A stretch of 64,000 nt of DNA from Ctenosaura bakeri (Eukaryota; Chordata; Lepidosauria; Squamata; Iguanidae): contig CAOLHI010004280.1 in NCBI GenBank assembly GCA_948474755.1, positions 62,001 through 126,000 on the forward strand, read 5' to 3'. Of this stretch, positions 58,555-64,000 are shown one piece after another (position 1 is the first letter of the stretch; each line of letters starts with the position of its first letter). Both the position numbers and the translations under genes were made by a program. A model generated the notes under the pieces. It was not told the origin of the DNA and did no database searches. It saw only the letters and a list, made by a program, of their open reading frames with translations.

Positions 58555-59915
58555 GACTTCTGGTCCGACAGCGAAGCTAATGGCAGCTTAGAGAGATCAC
58601 TGTCTCTAAGCTGTGGCCGCGAGCGGCTATTTCAGGCGTGCTTTTCAAAACCAAAGCAAAACTGAGGATCCGAAATAGGATTGTCGGTTTCGTCAATCAC
58701 CTGAACGAGAACTGCCCCAGTAAAGGGAGTCCAGAAGGGATTCATTGGGGACCTGGATCCACCACCTCGCAAGCCAGAGGTGTATGCCACCGGAATGGTG
58801 GGCGGTGGGCAGTGTGAGGTCGGAGAATCACCACGGCCGCTCAATGTGTGCTGAAGAAGGAGACTTCAATAAAGCAACACCCGGACCTTTTTAGTCAATC
58901 TGTTTAAATAGATAAGAAGATTTCCCAGTTATTTAAAATTCGGCTTGCCAAACACCTGGAATTAGAGAGAGAATCCCAATTTATTTCCTGAGTGCCCCAC
59001 AGTGAAACTAGAGAGGATGGCGAATAATTTTCCATAAACCAGAGGGCTTCTTTTTCTTTTCTTTTTTTCTTCTGTATTCTACGTAAGGAACGGTACGGAT
59101 TACGGGACCGACTCTGAACTTTTATAAAGCCACCAGGATACTTAAAGGTATGCATAAGGAGTAAAAAGTGTTTTTGTTGAAGGTTTTTTTTTGTTTGCTT
59201 TTTTCCTTTCCATTGTTTGCTTCTTTTTGCCATCAGAGGAGGCAAGCACAACGTTCCCTTTTCATCACGGCTGCACGGAACGCCTGCAAGGAGTTTTACT
59301 TTTAGGGCTGACTATTTTTGGACATTTCATAAGACTGCATAAACACTACTGTTTAAAAGTGACTAAAGCTGCTAAGAAGTAGAGATTAAGATCTTCATCC
59401 CCCGATATTTAAGACAGTGGTTTAGCTTCCTTGGAAAATTAGTAAGACGACTTCAGAATACACCTTAAAGGACTATTAATAAACTTGGGAAGAAAATAGA
59501 AGATAAAAGGCAGAGGGGGAAGATAGAAGCGAAAAGATAAAGCCAGAGGATAGAAAAACACAACGGAAAAGAATACAAGCACCAGGACAGAGTGTAGACT
59601 GAACATGAAACAGTAACACATATACAAAATTGAGTATAAAATATTAAAATAAGTACTGAGTAGTATTAAAGAGAGACTGATGGTATTTGAATTATGAATG
59701 CATTGAGGAAGAATTGAAATTAGTTATATTGTACCAATGAGTTTAATGAAATAAGAAGGGGATTAATTGATTGTATAATGACATAAGTTTAAAAAATCTA
59801 TCTTTTTAAAAAACTTTCTTTTAAAAATTGTCTAGTTAAAAGTGGCATCTAAAAAGAGTTGTAGTTCTCTACTACACATGTTAAAAACACTATAAATACT
59901 TTAAATATTTAACAT
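58555..59915 (+). promoter_or_regulatory. L1 copy 2 5' UTR
   Basis: Homologous to 48,498 onward. The 11-bp-stem hairpin at 58,584-58,613 is conserved in the stem but differs in the loop (GATCACTG against GATTGCTG). GC-rich start, AT-rich later part. Confidence 0.75.
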
Positions 59916-59919
59916 AAGC

Positions 59920-61722
59920 AAAGGGACATGACAAGGATGTCCATTGTCACCACTTTGGTTCATAGCGACATTAGAAATACTAAATAATAGTATCCAAGGG
60001 AGGCCAGACATAAAAGGGATTAATATAAAAGATCAACAATACAAGCTTAAGGCTTTCGCAGATGATCTCGTCTTTTTTACAGAAGAGCCAATAACAGGGA
60101 TTGAAAAACTAAATCAGGAATTAAAAAGATTTGGGGAAGCAGTAGGTCTAAAAATAAACAAGAATAAATCTTATATAATGTTGAAGAATATAAGACAACA
60201 AGAAAAAGAGGAGATTACCTTAAAGACGAGATTTAAGAACAAGAAAAAAATAAAATATTTGGGAATATGGTTTACGGAAAATAATAAGGATCTATTTGAC
60301 AATTATACTAAAGTGTGGAGAGAAATATCTGCAGAGTTGAAAAGATGGTCCAACCTAAATTTGACACTATTGGGAAAAATTGCGATGATAAAAATGACTG
60401 TTTTTCCAAAATCAAATTTTCTATTCCAAAATTTACCAATTATCACAAATGACAAACCTATTCATCAATGGGAAAAAGAATTATCAAGATTTATATGGAA
60501 TGGCAAAAAACCGAGAATTAAATGGAAATTGCTGACTGAACAAAATATGAAAGGGGGTTGTGACTTACCGGATTTGAAATTAAATTATTATGCCAGTGCA
60601 ATGATATGGTTACAAGATTGGATTATGTTAAAGGACAAAAGACTACTAACTTTAGAGGGTGCAGATATGAGATTTGGGTTTCATGCCTACTTATGGTATG
60701 GAAAAGAAAAAACAGATAGAGACTTTAATAACCATTTTGTAAGAAAATCCTTGTTAAAAATTTGGAAGAATGTGAAGAGAGCCACTTATAATAAAATACT
60801 TTTATGGTGTTCCCCTCAGGAAGCTTTATATGGACAATGGAAGGATCCAAATCAAGATTGGCTACAATATAGTGATTTGTTGACTTTGGATAAACAAAAA
60901 GGAGCTAGAATGCTAACTCGTGAAGAACTTAGTCAACAAAATATAGAAATAAATTGGTTTCCATATCTGCAATTAAAAGAGCGATTTCAAATGGATACAA
61001 AACTAGAAGGCATTGCAATACAAAGGACATATAATGAAATAGAAACCATAATATTCTTGAAAACCAAACGGAAAATTTTGCTCTTTTACAAATACTTAAC
61101 ACAAAAATTAGAGGATGAAACAGTGAAGGAATCAATGATAAAATGGGCACAAAATATTCAACACGACATTCCGTTAGAACATTGGGAAACCACTTGGAAG
61201 AATACAAAAGAATTTACCAGTGCTCAGGACCTAAAAGAAAATTTCATTAAATTGATCCATAGGTACCATCTTATACCTGTTAAAATAGATAAAATGTACC
61301 AAACTGGTAATAACAGATGCTGGAAATGTAAAGATAAGGCTGGTACATTTTATCATACATGATGGACATGCCCCATTACAAAAAACTATTGGATACAGAT
61401 ACATAAAGCTATAACAGATATATTTAAAATAGCAGTTCCTACGCAACCAGAACTCTATCTATTGAATATGACACATATGTCTGATAAACATTTTCTGCAT
61501 CAGAACAAACGTGTGTTGTTATATTTAATAACAGCCGCGAGGATGCTAGTTGCAGGATCTTGGAAACTATCTAGTGTACCAAATGTAGAACAATGGTTGT
61601 TAAAAATAACGGAAATGAAACAATATGATGTTTTTTCATATCATTTAAAGGGGAAACGAACTGAGAATATGAAAAAAATATGGCAACCAGTTATTGACTA
61701 TGTAAAAGGATATGGTAAATAG
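59920..61722 (+). pseudogene. L1 copy 2 ORF2 remnant (RT motif B to C-terminus)
   Basis: Contains GCPLSPLWF, the intact RT active-site box FADDLVFF (60,055-60,078), KINKNKSYIML, KYLGIWFTE, the GGCDLPDLKLNYYASAM block and the CWKC cysteine motif at 61,318-61,329. Only two in-frame stops occur in 1.8 kb: TGA at 59,929-59,931 (a position also TGA in copy 1, consistent with CpG decay of CGA) and TGA at 61,360-61,362, where L1 ORF2 normally has Trp. A 472-codon open stretch lies between. Lacking RT motif A and the endonuclease, it cannot work on its own. It is clearly younger than copy 1 by lesion count. Confidence 0.9.
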
Positions 61723-62070
61723 ACATTTAATAATGCTATATATGATCAGAAAGTTCAAAGAAATAAAGGGAGGTAGAGTAATTTTGAATTTTTTGAAGAC
61801 AGATGTATACATAAACTAATGAATTATGGAAAACTGTGGAAAATTTATGTTCTAATTAGTATTGATTTCTTTATCATAAAACAAATTTATAATTAATTAT
61901 GTTCACTTTTGGATGTAAAGAAATAGCAAGAAAAAGTGTACTCAACAGTTTAAAGGGTGAAGATGAGGGAATTTCATATGTTGAAAGATAGCGTGATGAC
62001 CTTATTCTAGATGTTTGGCGAGGGAAGTCAAAAGGATTAAATTTATTGTTTAGTTTCTGTAATAAGAAAC

Positions 62071-62072
<2 letters not shown>

Positions 62073-62101
<29 letters not shown>

Positions 62102-62123
62102 TACACACATACATACATACACG
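62073..62123 (+). repeat. (GT)n(TACA)n microsatellite in L1 copy 2 3' UTR
   Basis: About 14 GT units followed by TATACACACATACATACATACAC. Confidence 0.95.
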
Positions 62124-62214
62124 AAAAGTGTGGTATATGGAAACATATTTGTAAAATTATATATTTTGCTTTTATTAATTTTATTCTTTTCTTAATAAAA
62201 TAATCATAAAAAAA

Positions 62215-62233
62215 GGAATCCCAGGGGTTCCTG
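62215..62233 (+). repeat. L1 copy 2, 3' target-site duplication
   Basis: Identical to 58,536-58,554. Confidence 0.95.
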
Positions 62234-62861
62234 AAAGTGCAGAGGACTGGATGGGATCAGGCAGACATCATGCCCAGCCGCGCTGTTGTCACAGCATATG
62301 GACATAATGAGGTCCAGCCAGCCTTCTTAACTCTTTGAGCAACTCATTTGGCAATTAAAGAAGCTCTCCACCTGTTTTGGGATGATTTACTTTGACATCT
62401 CTACCTCTGCAAATTAATTGTGAGTTCAAAAAGTTTTTTTTTTCCTTTCCCCTCCTAATATGACAAATGGAACCCAATGCTGAAGATAAAGGGAGAGGTC
62501 AAAAAAAATTTTTTTTTAAGCATACTAGTGGGAACACAGCTAAAATACTTGTTTGAGCTCTTTAATTTGGTCTAAGAGTTTGCCAAGACTTTAATTTTGA
62601 GAATAAGCAGACTGTGAGAAACAGCCAGTTTACCTTGTCCTTGAGATAAAGCTCAAGGTCACCACCATGTTTTAGACCCAAAGAACTGAACTTTGAATGA
62701 ACTTACTGACAACTTTCAGGTGGTAGATGGTCAAGAGCTGGCTAGAGTGAAAGAGAGATCAAATTGTACTAACTGGTGAAGTGGTATAACTACTGCTAGA
62801 ATTTTTCTATTCGTTTTTTCTTTTACTTTCTATTCAATTGAAAGAATTGTCAACTGTTAAC
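62234..62861 (+). other. Possible 5' UTR of the ORF1-only element
   Basis: Lies between the L1 copy 2 TSD and the ORF1-like start. Mixed GC then AT content. The left boundary of the ORF1-only element could not be fixed and may lie left of the L1 copy 2 insertion. Confidence 0.35.
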
Positions 62862-63795
62862 ATGACTACACCCAAAAAGCAGGCAGAGCTAGCAGATCAA
62901 AGAAGAACCTCTCTGGAGCAATGTAGAGAGGGAGGTTCACATAAGATAATTTTGGAAGAATTAAAAAGACTGAGGGATGACTTGAATCAGATGAAGATGG
63001 AATTTAAACAGGAGTTAAAAACAGAATTTCAAGATATAAGAACCTCTTGGATCAAACTGGAAAGGAGATGAAGCAGATGAATGAAAAGAGGGGATTGTTA
63101 GAAGAACAGAAATCGGAAGATGTCACTGGGAAGTTGTCAATGGATCAACATCACTGTGGACTCAGTTACATTGTTGGATCTGAAAGAAATGGAAAGATGT
63201 CTTTGTATTAGGGTAAAATCGAGGTGCAGAACGAAGATAGCTAGGCAAGAATTACAGAGGTGCTGGAAGATTTCTTGGAGAGTAAGACTTCTTCTGCGAG
63301 GTGGATAAAGTATATCGTTTGGATTCTGTGATAGCCAGACAGAGAAATTTACCAAGTGACATGACCACTTTATTTTTTGAGACAGAGAATAAAGGTGAAA
63401 TTCTTCAACAACACTATCTGAATAAGCTTCAAATTGATGGGAAAGAGGTGATAGTCTCCAAAGACATACCAGCCGAATTTTGAGACGATGAGATAATACT
63501 TTCCTGACTGACAAGTGAAAGCAATATTCCTTTCAAGTGCAGGAATTTAGAAGGCTGATACATGCAAAGGAGATTTAATTTTAATACAATCTCAAAAGCA
63601 AGAGAATTTTTGGAGAAGTATCGCAAGGATTTTCAAGAGGCAATCCTAAAAAGAGAGAGAGAAAAAAGACACGAGCACAAAGTTCAAAGGAAGAAAGCAA
63701 CTGAGAAGATGACAAAAGTGCTTGGGCCAATAAAAGTCTACTTATTTTCATATCTATTAAGATTTTTATTATATTTTGCTATTGTTATGATTTGA
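62862..63795 (+). pseudogene. ORF1 of the ORF1-only L1-like element, broken
   Basis: ATG at 62,862 (MTTPKKQAELADQRRT). An amphipathic coiled-coil segment follows (EELKRLRDDLNQMKMEFKQE) to a stop at 63,069. The central part is frameshifted. The RNA-binding region is recognisable at 63,301-63,483: VDKVYRLDSVIARQ, DMTTLFFE, and KDIPAEF just before TGA at 63,481. The C-terminal piece at 63,562-63,795 has FNFNTISKAREFLEKYRKDF. The RLDS/ARQRN and KDIPA motifs are shared with L1 copy 1 ORF1 (RINSRIAKEQ, KDIPAQV). Confidence 0.75.
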
Positions 63796-63899
63796 CAAAC
63801 CTGTAATATCTCACTCCTTTAACTTGATTAATAATTTTTTTCTTTTTTGTTTTGTGTAACCTTGTTTTGTTTTAAAATTAATAAAATATTTTAAAAAAA
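62862..63899 (+). mobile_element. ORF1-only L1-like element (half-L1 / HAL1-like)
   Basis: L1 ORF1-like coding sequence followed within about 110 bp of its last readable codons by AAAATTAATAAAATATTTTA and an A-rich end at about 63,899, with no ORF2. Mammalian HAL1 elements have this layout. Its ORF1 is clearly divergent from L1 copy 1 (different N-terminus), so it is not a simple truncation of that copy. No TSD was found. Confidence 0.65.
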
Positions 63900-63963
63900 T
63901 TCAAACAGGCCTTCAGCCTTTAACTATTGGGCAGAAGAATGTGCAACGGGCTTGATCTTTTAT

Positions 63964-63995
63964 ATGTGTGTGTGTGTGTGTGCGCGCGTGCGTGC
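63964..63995 (+). repeat. (TG)n microsatellite at window end
   Basis: TATGTGTGTGTGTGTGTGTG followed by CGCG/CGTG variants. Confidence 0.9.
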
Positions 63996-64000
63996 AATTT

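Larger units (their letters stand above)
58555..62214 (+). mobile_element. L1 LINE copy 2, internally deleted
   Basis: A 3,660-bp element with a perfect 19-bp TSD. Its first 1.37 kb is homologous to the L1 copy 1 5' UTR (GACTTCTGGTCCGACAGCG and the same hairpin). At about 59,915-59,922 it jumps straight to sequence corresponding to L1 copy 1 position ~54,131, just before QGCPLSPL. ORF1, the endonuclease and the first half of the RT are absent (about 3.5 kb of L1 sequence). The 3' UTR contains a (GT)n(TACA)n microsatellite at 62,073-62,123 and ends CTTAATAAAATAATCATAAA. Confidence 0.93.

Noticed and set aside
58555..61722. Active L1
   Set aside because: Lacks ORF1, endonuclease and RT motif A, and has two stops in the remaining ORF2.
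1..64000. CRISPR array or bacterial-type operon
   Set aside because: No regularly spaced identical short repeats; all tandem repeats are simple satellites, and the gene content is vertebrate retroelements.

Overview
This 64 kb window looks like non-coding, repeat-dominated DNA from a squamate reptile (lizard). The evidence is the repeat mix: CR1 and L2-like LINEs, L1 elements with target-site duplications (TSDs), a BovB/RTE-like reverse-transcriptase fragment, a 5S-rRNA-derived SINE of the 5S-Sauria type, tRNA-derived SINEs, many short hAT-like and Tigger-like inverted-repeat elements, and solo LTRs. The species cannot be fixed from sequence alone. No bacterial or organellar features are present. 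The only host-gene sequence I can support is one probable protein-coding exon at the left edge (minus strand, 309-729); most of the window is therefore likely intron or intergenic DNA.

Layout. 0.3-0.7 kb: probable coding exon carrying two compensating one-base frameshifts. 1.2-6.3 kb: CR1 3' end, a small hAT element with 8-bp TSD, an old CR1 on the minus strand, and a 913-bp solo LTR. 6.6-20.5 kb: Tigger-like and hAT-like nonautonomous transposons, a short L1 3' end with TSD, SINEs (one split by a nested transposon) and a 5S-derived SINE. 21.1-30 kb: a second solo LTR, tRNA SINEs, an RTE/BovB fragment, a CR1 3' end and a third solo LTR. 30-38 kb: a large inverted-repeat element, old antisense L1 fragments and a Tigger-like element. 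37.9-43.2 kb: a 2.8-kb antisense L2-like LINE interrupted by an insertion, then an L2-like piece joined to a CR1 3' end. 44-48.5 kb: diverged duplicated LINE-like blocks and a fourth solo LTR, inverted relative to the first.

The richest part is 48.5-63.9 kb. A near full-length L1 (48,498-56,403) is bounded by a 20-bp TSD, and its ORF1 is split by a 634-bp solo LTR. A second L1 (58,555-62,214), bounded by a 19-bp TSD, keeps its 5' region and the reverse-transcriptase-to-end part of ORF2 but has lost ORF1 and the endonuclease. Next to it lies an L1 ORF1-like sequence with an A-rich end but no ORF2 (62,862-63,899), resembling the mammalian half-L1 (HAL1) layout. The two long L1 copies share a conserved 11-bp-stem hairpin near their 5' ends. 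None of the L1 coding regions is intact. Together these show one L1 lineage that produced full-length and deleted copies here, with LTR and DNA elements inserting among them.
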